34,599 nucleotides of DNA from an uncultured Roseiflexaceae bacterium (GCA_903889425.1 CAISXI010000454.1:1-34599); one strand, 5' to 3'; counted from the first letter of the stretch, positions 17,649-26,838 are shown. Numbers and translations: made by a program. The notes: generated from the letters alone by a model not told the origin.

Positions 17649-19898
17649 TTGCCGCCGATGAATACTCGTGCTAATACTGCAGGAACACTCCATCCCGACG
17701 ATGCATTGATGCATTCTGCCACTGCCAACGATTTGTGCAATCGCTTCCGGATTAACGCCAAAAACGACCCCAACCTCGAACAATACACCCTGCTCGTCCG
17801 GGCTGCCTATGCCATCGCCCATGCCGCTCACGCCCATCAGATTCGTGAGTCTGGTGAACCGTATGTCAATCACCCCGTGGCAGTAGCGATTATTTTGCTT
17901 GATCTCGAAATCGATGCCGAGACGGTGATGGCCGCCCTGCTCCATGACGTCATCGAAGATACCACTATCACTTACGACCAAATCGAAACCTACTTTGGTG
18001 CCGAGGTCGCCGCCCTCGTCGATGGCGTCACCAAATTGTCGGAGCTCGAGATACGCCCTAAAGAAGAAGCCCAAGCCGAAAATTACCGCAAAATGTTTGT
18101 GTCGATGGCCAACGATCCCCGTGTGGTGCTGGTCAAATTGGCCGACCGCCTGCACAATATGCGCACCATTCATGTCACCAAACCCGAAAAACAACACCGC
18201 ATCGCCCGCGAAACCATCGAAATTTATGTGCCCCTCGCCCATCGCCTTGGTATCAGCCAGCTCAAATGGGAACTCGAAGATCGCTCGTTTGCGGTGCTCG
18301 AACCTGATCATTACCAAGAAATCAGCCGCCAGTTGGCGATGCGCCGTGATGTGCGTGAACGCACCGTGCAACGGGTGGTTGAGCGTCTGCGTGACGTGCT
18401 GGGGCACGAGCAGATCAACGGCGAAGTGTCGGGGCGCCCCAAAAACATCTACTCGATTTATCGCAAAATGGCGCGCAAAGGGGTGCGCCTCGAACAAATC
18501 TACGACCAACTCGCCGTGCGGGTCATCGTTACTACCGTCCCCGAATGCTACCAAGTATTAGGGTTGGTACACACCACTTGGCCCCCCGTGCCCGGTGAAT
18601 TCGACGATTACATCGCCAACCCCAAAGAAAGCCTCTATCGCTCACTGCACACCACCGTGCTCATCCCTGGTGGTCAGCCGTGCGAAGTCCAAATCCGCAC
18701 GGCCGAAATGCATGAAATGGCCGAGCATGGTATCGCGGCCCATTGGCGCTACAAAGATGGCTACAAACGCTCCGACCAAAAATTCGACGACAAAATTGTC
18801 TGGTTGCGCAGTTTGATGTCGTGGCGCAACGAAGTGGCCGATGGCAGCGAAGTGGCCACCGACTTCGTCGAGCGCTTCAAGTCGGACTTCCTCGAAGAAC
18901 AGGTGTTTGTCTTTACCCCCCGTGGCAAAATCATCGACTTGCCGGTGGGCTCGACCCCCGTCGACTTCGCCTATCGTATCCACTCCGACGTGGGCAATAA
19001 CTGCGTCGGTGCCCGGGTGCACCAGCGCATGGTGTCGCTCGATTATCAACTCCAGACCGGCGAAATGGTCGAGATTATGACCAAGCGCACCTCCAATGGC
19101 CCTAGCCGCGATTGGTTGAACTTCGTCAAAACCGTCAGTGCCCGCAATCATATCCGCCGTTTTTTTAAGCGGGCTGACCGTGATGAAAACATTGCGGCCG
19201 GACGTGAAATGCTCGAAAAAGAGCTCAAACGGCTCGGCTTGGTGGTGGCCCTCGAAGACCTCGCCAGCTTGATGAATATCAAACCAGTCGATGAAATGTT
19301 GGTGTTGATTGGTAGTGGCGAATTGTCGGCCCGTACCGTTGGCCAAAAAATGTTGGCCAGCCAGATGCCCGAAGATGTCGTCGCCGACCCACCCACCCCC
19401 GCTTCGCCCAGCAAAATCAGCGAACAAACCAACGCCGATATTCGTGTGCGTGGTATGGATGGCCTGCTGACCCGCCTCGCCCGCTGTTGCAACCCGGTGG
19501 TGGGTGAACCAATCGCCGGCTATGTGACCCGCGGTCGGGGCGTGACGGTCCACCGTGCCGATTGCCACAACATCCTCAACGAGCCCGACCGCAACCGGAT
19601 TGTGGGGGTGGCGTGGGGCAGTGTGGCGCCCAAACATGGCTTTTTGGTGCCGCTCCATGTTGAATCGTGGGACCGCGTCGGTCTGTGGCGCGACATCTCG
19701 AGTACGATTGCCGATGCCGGTATCAATATCGATGTGGTCGAACAAATGCCTACCCGTCGTCCCAATCGTTCGTACCTACGGGCAGTGATTCGCGTCCAGA
19801 GCGTCGAACAATTGACCCGCCTACTCGACCGACTCAACCGTTTGCCCGATGTCATCGAAGCCCGCCGCGAAACGGGTAGCATTACTTCGTCGCGGTAA
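17649..19898 (+). CDS. relA: RelA/SpoT family (p)ppGpp synthetase/hydrolase
   Basis: HD region YVNHPVAVAIILLDLEIDAETVMAALLHDVIEDT, synthetase SIYRKMARKGVRLEQIYD...DYIANPKESLYRSLHTTV, TGS VFVFTPRGKIIDLPVGSTPVDFAYRIHSDVG, ACT domain. Confidence 0.96.
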   Translation: MPPMNTRANTAGTLHPDDALMHSATANDLCNRFRINAKNDPNLEQYTLLVRAAYAIAHAAHAHQIRESGEPYVNHPVAVAIILLDLEIDAETVMAALLHDVIEDTTITYDQIETYFGAEVAALVDGVTKLSELEIRPKEEAQAENYRKMFVSMANDPRVVLVKLADRLHNMRTIHVTKPEKQHRIARETIEIYVPLAHRLGISQLKWELEDRSFAVLEPDHYQEISRQLAMRRDVRERTVQRVVERLRDVLGHEQINGEVSGRPKNIYSIYRKMARKGVRLEQIYDQLAVRVIVTTVPECYQVLGLVHTTWPPVPGEFDDYIANPKESLYRSLHTTVLIPGGQPCEVQIRTAEMHEMAEHGIAAHWRYKDGYKRSDQKFDDKIVWLRSLMSWRNEVADGSEVATDFVERFKSDFLEEQVFVFTPRGKIIDLPVGSTPVDFAYRIHSDVGNNCVGARVHQRMVSLDYQLQTGEMVEIMTKRTSNGPSRDWLNFVKTVSARNHIRRFFKRADRDENIAAGREMLEKELKRLGLVVALEDLASLMNIKPVDEMLVLIGSGELSARTVGQKMLASQMPEDVVADPPTPASPSKISEQTNADIRVRGMDGLLTRLARCCNPVVGEPIAGYVTRGRGVTVHRADCHNILNEPDRNRIVGVAWGSVAPKHGFLVPLHVESWDRVGLWRDISSTIADAGINIDVVEQMPTRRPNRSYLRAVIRVQSVEQLTRLLDRLNRLPDVIEARRETGSITSSR

Positions 19899-19993
19899 TC
19901 ACGAAATCAGCGCAACCGAATTATCCGGCGAAGCTGCCTATTCACCGCCGCGCTGGATATTTTTTACCATAAAATAACATAATTACGAAAACA

Positions 19994-20013
19994 TGGTATA
20001 ATTACGTCGTAAT
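19994..20013 (+). promoter_or_regulatory. Extended -10 TGGTATAAT overlapping inverted repeat ATTACGtCGTAAT
   Basis: tggtataat at 19994-20002; attacg-t-cgtaat at 20001-20013, just upstream of the nucleotidase ATG. Confidence 0.55.
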
Positions 20014-20037
20014 CAGAAAATTCAAAAAGGAGTGCGT

Positions 20038-20508
20038 ATGTCCAAAGTATTGTATGTAGACATGGACAATGTGTTGGTTGATTTCCGGTCGGGGATTGCG
20101 CGTGTGCCGGAGCACGTGCGCAAGGAGTATGATGATGTAAGTGATGTGCCGGGAATTTTTGCGTTGATGGACCCGATGCCAGGGGCGGTCGATGCATTCC
20201 ATGAGCTGTCCGGCTTGTTCGACACCTATATTTTGTCGACGGCGCCATGGCAGAACCCTTCGGCCTGGACGGACAAACGCCTGTGGGTGGAGCAATATTT
20301 GGGGCATGCGGCCCACAAACGTTTGATTTTGTCGCACCACAAACAGCTCAATCGCGGGCATTTTTTGATTGACGATCGCCCCAACAACGGCGCGCGCCAC
20401 TTTCGCGGTGAAGTGATTAAATTTGGGCTAAAGCAATACGACGATTGGTCGATAAAGTCGTACGCTGGTTGGCCAGAAGTGTTGGCGTATTTGCGCACCC
20501 AGGTGTAG
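20038..20508 (+). CDS. 5'(3')-deoxyribonucleotidase, NT5C-type (HAD superfamily)
   Basis: MSKVLYVDMDNVLVDF, FDTYILSTAPWQNPSAWTDKRLWVEQYLG, FLIDDRPNNGA. Confidence 0.9.
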   Translation: MSKVLYVDMDNVLVDFRSGIARVPEHVRKEYDDVSDVPGIFALMDPMPGAVDAFHELSGLFDTYILSTAPWQNPSAWTDKRLWVEQYLGHAAHKRLILSHHKQLNRGHFLIDDRPNNGARHFRGEVIKFGLKQYDDWSIKSYAGWPEVLAYLRTQV

Positions 20509-20521
20509 GCGAAGCTACACG

Positions 20522-20561
20522 AATCCCCTTCCGATGCGGTGTCGGAGGGGGATTGGTTTTT
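20522..20561 (+). terminator. Rho-independent terminator
   Basis: aatccccttccga-tgcggtg-tcggagggggatt (one G-T pair) followed by ggTTTTT. Confidence 0.8.
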
Positions 20562-21252
20562 ATAGGCTGATGAGTTTTTGGGGAGTATCGACAAACAACT
20601 GCTGGGCCATGGCTTCACCAAAGCGCTCGTAGACATAATCAAAGGCAAAGCGCATGGCGGTGGGGCGGTAGGTGTCGCTATGGGCGTCGCTGGCAACCAC
20701 GTCGACCAAGTGGTGCTCGAACAGTGTCAAGCTATGGGGCTCATCGACGGCAATGGCCGTGACTTGAAAGAGCACACCGGCCTCGTGAATGGCCTGCAAA
20801 TCGTGTAAATCTTGGGCGTTGTAGATATAGCGCTCGGGGTGCGCCAAAACCACCGTATAGCCGTCGGCAATCAGGGTCTGTGCCACGGGCAAAAAGCGTT
20901 GGTCGACGGCAAACACGGGCATTTCGATGAGCACGGTGCGACTGCCGGCTAGGCTCAAAATCTGCTTGCTGGCGAGTTTTTGCGGGACGGTGGGCACAAA
21001 GCTGATTTCGGTGCCGGGCAGCAACGTGAGGGCGATGCCGGCCTGGTCGGCGGCTTGTTGGAGCGCCGTGGTGCGTTCACGGATGAGGGCTGGGCTGTAG
21101 TGGCGCGAGGCACTCGAATCGGGGCTGTGGGGGGTACAGACGAGGGTGCGCACGCCGGCGTCATAGGCTTGGCGTACCATGTTGAGCGAGACTTCGGCGG
21201 TGCGGGCGCCGTCGTCGATATTGTGCAAAATATGGCAATGGATGTCGATCAT
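20560..21252 (-). CDS. CpsB/CapC-family tyrosine-protein phosphatase (PHP domain)
   Basis: MIDIHCHILHNIDDGARTAEVSLNMVRQAYDAGVRTLVCTPHS...VVLAHPERY. Confidence 0.92.
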   Translation of the reverse strand: MIDIHCHILHNIDDGARTAEVSLNMVRQAYDAGVRTLVCTPHSPDSSASRHYSPALIRERTTALQQAADQAGIALTLLPGTEISFVPTVPQKLASKQILSLAGSRTVLIEMPVFAVDQRFLPVAQTLIADGYTVVLAHPERYIYNAQDLHDLQAIHEAGVLFQVTAIAVDEPHSLTLFEHHLVDVVASDAHSDTYRPTAMRFAFDYVYERFGEAMAQQLFVDTPQKLISL

Positions 21253-21275
21253 AACGTCCTTTATATGCGTAAAAA

Positions 21276-21953
21276 TTATCCGTAATACCCCGAAGATTGC
21301 GTCATTTCGGCATCGTTGAGGACGACGCCAACGATATGGGCCTTGGCTTTCTCGAGCACAATCCGGGCTTGTTTGGCCGGCTCACGACGGGTACGCCCGG
21401 CCTGCATCACCAAAATCACGCCATCGACACGGGGTGCGAGCACCACGGCGTCGCTGACGGCTAGGACGGGTGGGGTGTCGATGATGACCACATCGGCCAA
21501 GCCCCGCAGTGCCTGCAAAATCTCGCCCATGCGCCGTGAGCCGAGGATGTCGGCAGGGCGGGGGGGCAGTGGCCCGCTGGCCAGCAATTGCAGGCCGGGC
21601 ACGCTGGTGGCTTGGAGCGGCGGGGCATCGCCTGCGTTGGCAAACAACATACTAGTGACGCCGCTGTCATTGCTGACGCCAAACAAGCTGTGCAAGGCAG
21701 GGCGGCGTAAGTCACAGTCAACCAGGATGACTCGTTGTTCGGCTTGGGCCATGGTGATGGCTAGATTGGCGGCCACCAGTGATTTGCCTTCGTCGATACC
21801 GGCGCTGGTGATGGTGATGAGTTGCAAGGTGTGGTCGAGGCTGGCAAATTGGATGTTGGTGCGCAGGCTTCGGAAAGCCTCGGCTGCCGCAGATTGAGGG
21901 GCGCTCAAGGCGACGAGGGTTGATGTAGGGCTGGCTGCCACAGGATTGGTCAT
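21276..21953 (-). CDS. CpsD/CapB-family tyrosine-protein kinase (BY-kinase)
   Basis: AAEAFRSLRTNIQFA, Walker A' GIDEGKSLVAANLA, VILVDCDLRRPALHSLFG, VIIDTPPVLAVSDA, C-terminal Tyr pair GYYG. Confidence 0.93.
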   Translation of the reverse strand: MTNPVAASPTSTLVALSAPQSAAAEAFRSLRTNIQFASLDHTLQLITITSAGIDEGKSLVAANLAITMAQAEQRVILVDCDLRRPALHSLFGVSNDSGVTSMLFANAGDAPPLQATSVPGLQLLASGPLPPRPADILGSRRMGEILQALRGLADVVIIDTPPVLAVSDAVVLAPRVDGVILVMQAGRTRREPAKQARIVLEKAKAHIVGVVLNDAEMTQSSGYYG

Positions 21954-22642
21954 AATTGCTTCCTTGCTGGTGTGCGCCGGTCACTGTTAGGGTTGCTGGC
22001 AGGGATGGCACCGACCACCGTCAGACCGACATGTTGTTCGACGTCATCGGGGGTTTTGAGGGTATCGTCGAGTGCTTCCAGCACAAAGGCCAGCAAGAAG
22101 CCAATAATCAAGCCCAGAAATGCGCCAGCCACCACGTTGATTTTGGTTTGGGGGCGGTAGAGGATGGGGGGCGTGGCGGGGGTGGTGATGCGCATATTGA
22201 TTTTGTCGGTGCCTTCGAGTCCGTCGTTGAGTGAGCTGACTAGGGCTGCCATGTTTTCGCCCACGGCATTGGCCAACCGAGGCGCCATGTCGACGTCGGG
22301 ATAATCGACTTGGACAATCATTTTGCGGTCGTCGGCATTGGCTTGGATAGAAATGTGCTCGAGCAACCATTCGGGGGTGCGGTCGAGCTGGAGCTGGGCG
22401 CTGATTTTTTCGATTTGGGGGCGTGCGAGCGCCAATTGTTTGTAGCTGTTCATGTTGTTGGTCAACACGATAGACAAGCCGTTGTCGTTACGATTGGGGA
22501 CGACGAGATAGCTTGCTTCAGAGCGAAATAGTGGCTCTTGGAGCTTGCTAAAGACATAGGCGGAGACGGCGGTAAACATCATCGCCAAAACAATCGCCAA
22601 CCAGCGGCGCCGCACAATGCGGAGGTATTCAGTCATGCGCAT
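21950..22642 (-). CDS. Wzz/CpsC-type polysaccharide chain-length determinant
   Basis: EYLRIVRRRWLAIVLAMMFTAVSAYVFSKL N-TM; C-terminal KINVVAGAFLGLIIGFLLAFVLEALDDTLKTPDDVE. Confidence 0.92.
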   Translation of the reverse strand: MRMTEYLRIVRRRWLAIVLAMMFTAVSAYVFSKLQEPLFRSEASYLVVPNRNDNGLSIVLTNNMNSYKQLALARPQIEKISAQLQLDRTPEWLLEHISIQANADDRKMIVQVDYPDVDMAPRLANAVGENMAALVSSLNDGLEGTDKINMRITTPATPPILYRPQTKINVVAGAFLGLIIGFLLAFVLEALDDTLKTPDDVEQHVGLTVVGAIPASNPNSDRRTPARKQL

Positions 22643-22653
22643 AAGTAAAGTCC

Positions 22654-23220
22654 TTATCGGATGCGACGAGTAGCCACGAGTAAGCCGAGTAATGCCCCTG
22701 CCAAGCCACGCAGCAGCATGGTGGCAACCACGGTTGCATAGATGGATTGCGGTTGGGGCGTATCGTTTTTGTGTAAAACCATCACGTTGACGGCGGTATC
22801 GCTACCAGTTTTGCCCCATAGCAGTGTACCATCACGTACCAAGACTGCAAGTGCAGCGTCGCGAATTACTACGAGTTGACTACTATCTGCCCCACTCACG
22901 CGAATCGTGACGACGCGGTCGTTGTTGCGTACATCGAGCATGGTTGCCAATGTGTCTGTGGTAATAGGCGGGGTGATGAGTGCCACCACCCGTTGGCGAT
23001 AGTCGTCGCCGCGACTAATGGCGGGGAAGTCATAGGCCAAGGTATCACCGGTGTCGTTCATGGGGGCATTACTGGTGAGCGACACATCTATCGACACAGC
23101 AACCCGCTGCGGTTGGGTATATTGTTGGACCACGGCACTGCCGGCGAGGACGATGGCGGGGATGAGGATATACCACCAGCGCTGGCGGATGACGGCGAGG
23201 AGTCGAGTCAAATCAGCCAT
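22654..23220 (-). CDS. Second, divergent Wzz-like inner-membrane protein
   Basis: MADLTRLLAVIRQRWWYILIPAIVLAGSAVVQQYTQP and C-terminal TM; two-TM Wzz-like topology; start refined to 23220. Confidence 0.7.
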   Translation of the reverse strand: MADLTRLLAVIRQRWWYILIPAIVLAGSAVVQQYTQPQRVAVSIDVSLTSNAPMNDTGDTLAYDFPAISRGDDYRQRVVALITPPITTDTLATMLDVRNNDRVVTIRVSGADSSQLVVIRDAALAVLVRDGTLLWGKTGSDTAVNVMVLHKNDTPQPQSIYATVVATMLLRGLAGALLGLLVATRRIR

Positions 23221-24310
23221 GATGTGCCTCCGCTTGGGTATAGCGAGTAATGAGGGCCTGCATCCGTTCCATGAAGCGCTCGCGCCCAAAGTATTCGGCA
23301 TGAGTGCGAATGGCGTGGGCGTCCCATGTGTGATTGGCTAACTCGGTAATGGCCTGTTGCAGTGCCGGTATGGTTTGTTGGTCAAAAAAGATGCCCGTGG
23401 TGCGATCAATCACCGTGTCGAGTGCCCCACCGGCGCGGTACGCCACGACGGGGCGACCTGCCGCCATCGCTTCGAGGGGCGTGATGCCGAAATCTTCTTC
23501 GCCGGGGAACAAAAAGGCCCGACAGCCGTTGAACAACGCCAAGCGTTCGGCATCACTGACCCGCCCCACAAAGCGTACACTCGGGCCAGCAATGGCTTTG
23601 AGGGCTGCCAAATCGCGTCCATCACCAAATACCACCAAGGGAATATTGAGTGCCGTACAGGCCTGGACCGCCAAATCAATCCGCTTGTAGGGTACCAAGC
23701 GCCCGCCAGTCAACAGATAATCACCGGCAGGCTGCAGATTGACGGGGGGCAAATCAACCGGCGGTGGGATGACCACGGCGTCACGTTGGTAGAATTCTTT
23801 GATACGAGCGGCGACCACCTGTGAATTGGCCACAAAGTGCGTCACGCGGTGACTACTGCGTACATCCCAGCGCCGCACGAATCCCAGCAAAAACTGCATG
23901 ACGGTGCGGGTGAGGCCGCGGATATTTTCGCGGGCGACATAATTATCGGTTTGCCACGCAAAGCGCATTGGGGTATGGCAATAGCAGATGTGGATGGCGC
24001 CTGGCCGTGGGATGACCCCTTTGGCGTAGGCGCTACTACTACTGATGATGACGTCGTAGTCGCGCAGGTCGAATGATTCAAAGGCCCAGGGGTAGAGAAA
24101 GAAGTAATGGCGGAAATAGCGGCGCCAGGCGGGCAAGTGTTGCATCCACGACGTGTGGATGTCCCACTGGCGGTAGCTGGCAGGCATTGCTTCGCTGGCA
24201 TAGATGGAGGTATAGACGGGGGCGCTGGGGGTTAAGTCGTGGAGTGCTTCCAGCACGCGCTCGGCGCCACCGTATTGATTGAGGTAATCATGTACAAAAA
24301 CTGTACGCAC
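23213..24310 (-). CDS. Glycosyltransferase family 4 (GT-B)
   Basis: VHDYLNQYGGAERVLEALHDL, LLTGGRLVPYKRIDLAVQAC, FLFPGEEDFGITPLEAMAAGRPVVAYRAGGALDTV. Confidence 0.94.
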   Translation of the reverse strand: MRTVFVHDYLNQYGGAERVLEALHDLTPSAPVYTSIYASEAMPASYRQWDIHTSWMQHLPAWRRYFRHYFFLYPWAFESFDLRDYDVIISSSSAYAKGVIPRPGAIHICYCHTPMRFAWQTDNYVARENIRGLTRTVMQFLLGFVRRWDVRSSHRVTHFVANSQVVAARIKEFYQRDAVVIPPPVDLPPVNLQPAGDYLLTGGRLVPYKRIDLAVQACTALNIPLVVFGDGRDLAALKAIAGPSVRFVGRVSDAERLALFNGCRAFLFPGEEDFGITPLEAMAAGRPVVAYRAGGALDTVIDRTTGIFFDQQTIPALQQAITELANHTWDAHAIRTHAEYFGRERFMERMQALITRYTQAEAHHG

Positions 24311-24329
24311 GTATTTTCCATTTGCCTAT

Positions 24330-24357
24330 TCACAGAATGTGATTATCCTATTATAGT
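24330..24357. promoter_or_regulatory. Divergent regulatory region: overlapping back-to-back -10 boxes and inverted repeat TCACA-gaa-TGTGA
   Basis: tcacagaatgtga at 24330-24342; TATAAT on minus strand (24350-24355) overlaps TATAGT on plus strand (24352-24357). Confidence 0.45.
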
Positions 24358-24421
24358 ATGTAGGCGCAATGATGCGACACCGTCGTACCCATTTTTTGTG
24401 AGATGTTGCTGAGGAAATTAC

Positions 24422-25429
24422 ATGAACATGTCGGAACAAGAGTTGCATCAACTCTTCACGAGTGCCAGTATGGGGCAGGTCGCGTATCGGGCTTGGGCTG
24501 CCAAGGCTCGCCACGAACGCCGGTTTAACATCGCGCGCCTTTTTGATGCCTTGTGTGAAGCTCGCGGCGCCCGGGCAATGCGGGCCTTTTTGACCGTCGA
24601 TGGGGTTGGATCAACGGATCTCAATGTTGATCGTGCCCTCAATGGCGATGAGCCCCAAGCCGTCGCAATGCAACGCATCACCGGTACCTCAGAACGCTCG
24701 CGTGAGTTCCTCGGTCGCGCCGCCGAAGCCATTGCCCAAGGGCGTGACTTACTTGCCAGCGAATTGGGCGATTTGTATGTGTGTACCACCTGTGGCGAAA
24801 CTCGCGAAGGGACATTGATTGGGGCCTGTCCAATTTGTGATACCGTTCCCGAAGCGCACAAACAGTTTTTGGTCATCGAAGCCATGGGCACACTCGGACC
24901 CCACGCCATCATGCATGCCCTCGAGCATAGCGAGGCGACGCTCCGTGCCATGATGCATGATCTCGACGAGTCAATATTGGTCTGTCCAGGCAACGACAAC
25001 GCACCCTCACTCAAAGAAGTGCTCGGGCACCTCAATGATATGAACTTGGTTTTTTGTGAGCGGGTACGCTTAATCCTCGACACCAACAATCCCGAACTAC
25101 CGGCAGCGCACCCACCTCGCCTCAATGCGGCGGTGCATTACCGCAATCGCGACATCAACTTCATCCTCGAGGCCTTCCACGAGTCGCGCCGCGATTGTTT
25201 GCTGTCGTTGCGAGGCTTGACCAGCGCCGCCTGGCACCGCCCGGCTACGCACGTATCATATGGCCAGATTAATCTGCTCCACCAAGGCAATTGGATGGTG
25301 CATCACGAGCGTACCCATTTGGTTGAAATGGCCCAACAGCGCCACGATTTGTTGGTGAGCTGCGGCAAAGCCCAACTCGACGCAAATCGTCCAGACCTGA
25401 TTGGCGATCGCTTGAATGAAGGCGAATAA
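24422..25429 (+). CDS. Rubrerythrin-like domain with C-terminal zinc/iron knuckle fused to a DinB-superfamily domain
   Basis: YVCTTCGETREGTLIGACPICDTVPEAHKQFLVIE (rubredoxin-like CxxC...CPxC); PSLKEVLGHLNDMNLVFCERVRLIL...WMVHHERTHLVEM (DinB His pattern). Confidence 0.75.
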   Translation: MNMSEQELHQLFTSASMGQVAYRAWAAKARHERRFNIARLFDALCEARGARAMRAFLTVDGVGSTDLNVDRALNGDEPQAVAMQRITGTSERSREFLGRAAEAIAQGRDLLASELGDLYVCTTCGETREGTLIGACPICDTVPEAHKQFLVIEAMGTLGPHAIMHALEHSEATLRAMMHDLDESILVCPGNDNAPSLKEVLGHLNDMNLVFCERVRLILDTNNPELPAAHPPRLNAAVHYRNRDINFILEAFHESRRDCLLSLRGLTSAAWHRPATHVSYGQINLLHQGNWMVHHERTHLVEMAQQRHDLLVSCGKAQLDANRPDLIGDRLNEGE

Positions 25430-26153
25430 CGTGCGCCACGGTGCCCTCGAAGAATACGCCCCCAACCACTTTATGGTGCACGACATTCGCGTGCGACCGT
25501 TTATTCGTGGTGAAGGCGATGTCGAGGGTAACCGTTTTGTGATGACGTCGTGGCGACGTGATGGACTGATGGCCCGTTTGGCCGAACGGGGCTTGGTGAT
25601 GGTAACCATCGAATCATTGACGGAATCATTGCCAGAATTACCCGCACCTTTCCCCATCGCCGACGAGCCACGTTGGCAACCGTTGGGGCACCCCAGCGAG
25701 CGCTGGAGCTTCTATGATCCACGCCAACGTGCGGTAGTGGCGTGTGAGACGCTCACCCAAGCCGACCAGCAAGGCGTCTGGCTCTATCCTGGTTGTATGG
25801 TGCGTCGCCGGCGCGGGCGTGGCCTTGCCGAATGGTATCGCAGTCAAGTGCAAGGGGCGCATACGTTGCAGTACACCCCGCTTGACGAAGATAGCGCCGT
25901 GTTGCAAGGACTGTCCCAAGCATGCGCTTATACGCACGACCCGATTGCCTTGCGTGCCAGTGCAACCGGCGATGTGGTGGTGGAGATTCCATATCTCCCA
26001 CGGGCACATCAGGCGGTGCTGGCGCGTTGTGCCACTACCGATCGCAATGGGCTGGTGTGGCAATGCCACCCCGACCATCTGCATCTGGTGGCGGGTGTAC
26101 TAGCGCGCGTCAATCTGTTTTTGACAAACAGTGAAAGTAACTCCCATGCCTGA
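25416..26153 (+). CDS. Hypothetical protein, no family recognised
   Basis: Full-length ORF overlapping the upstream stop by 14 bp and the downstream start by 8 bp. Same strand and codon style as neighbours. Confidence 0.75.
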   Translation: MKANNVRHGALEEYAPNHFMVHDIRVRPFIRGEGDVEGNRFVMTSWRRDGLMARLAERGLVMVTIESLTESLPELPAPFPIADEPRWQPLGHPSERWSFYDPRQRAVVACETLTQADQQGVWLYPGCMVRRRRGRGLAEWYRSQVQGAHTLQYTPLDEDSAVLQGLSQACAYTHDPIALRASATGDVVVEIPYLPRAHQAVLARCATTDRNGLVWQCHPDHLHLVAGVLARVNLFLTNSESNSHA

Positions 26154-26838
26154 TTACCGCGATATCTACCAAGACGAATCGCATGCCCAGCGCTACCACC
26201 AACTGGTGTCGCGTGAGGATTACCAAGGTAATCTCTTGGCCGAAATCCGCCGCCACTGTGACCTCACCCACGTCGAAGCCCTCGACATGGGCTGTGGCAC
26301 GGGGCGGGTGGCCGCCTTGCTAGCGCCGCATGTGCGCCACTTGACCGTCAGCGACCGGGCGCCGGCTATGTTGACGGTGGCGCGGCAGATTCTGCCAGCC
26401 ACCACCACCTTTGTGACGGCCGACAATCGTGATTTGCCGTTGCCGGATGCCTGTGTCGATCTCGTCACCGCCGGCTGGAGCTTTGGGCATGCCACCGAGT
26501 GGATTCCCGGCGCGTGGCAAGCCGATGTGCGGGCTGCCATCGGCGAAATGCTGCGCGTATTGCGTCCCGGCGGCGTAGCGATTATTTTCGAAACCCTCGG
26601 GTCCGGTGCGGACCAGCCTGCGCCACCCACTGCCGCCTTGGCGGAATGTTATGCCTTGTTTGAACATGAATTTGGTTTTGTGCCCACACCGGTGCGTACC
26701 GATTATCGTTTTGCATCCGTTGCCGAGGCGACCGAATTAACCGAATTTTTCTTTGGCATGGCGTTGACTGGTACTGCTCAGCCCGATGGTACGGCGATTG
26801 TACCCGAATGGACAGGTGCCTTTGTGCGGCGGGTGTGA
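26146..26838 (+). CDS. Class I SAM-dependent methyltransferase
   Basis: VEALDMGCGTGRVAALLAPHVRHLTVSDRAPAMLTVARQIL...EMLRVLRPGGVAIIFETLG. Confidence 0.9.
   Translation: MPDYRDIYQDESHAQRYHQLVSREDYQGNLLAEIRRHCDLTHVEALDMGCGTGRVAALLAPHVRHLTVSDRAPAMLTVARQILPATTTFVTADNRDLPLPDACVDLVTAGWSFGHATEWIPGAWQADVRAAIGEMLRVLRPGGVAIIFETLGSGADQPAPPTAALAECYALFEHEFGFVPTPVRTDYRFASVAEATELTEFFFGMALTGTAQPDGTAIVPEWTGAFVRRV

Noticed and set aside
16934-17788. 284-aa minus-strand ORF
   Set aside because: Antisense to the lipoprotein gene and relA start; low-complexity translation, no start context.
17511-18554. 347-aa minus-strand ORF
   Set aside because: Shadow ORF spanning the end of the lipoprotein gene and the start of relA; composition typical of an antisense frame artefact.
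18642-19745. 367-aa minus-strand ORF antisense to relA
   Set aside because: Entirely inside a confidently assigned gene in a GC-biased frame. The protein is His/Gly/Asp-rich with no recognisable domain.
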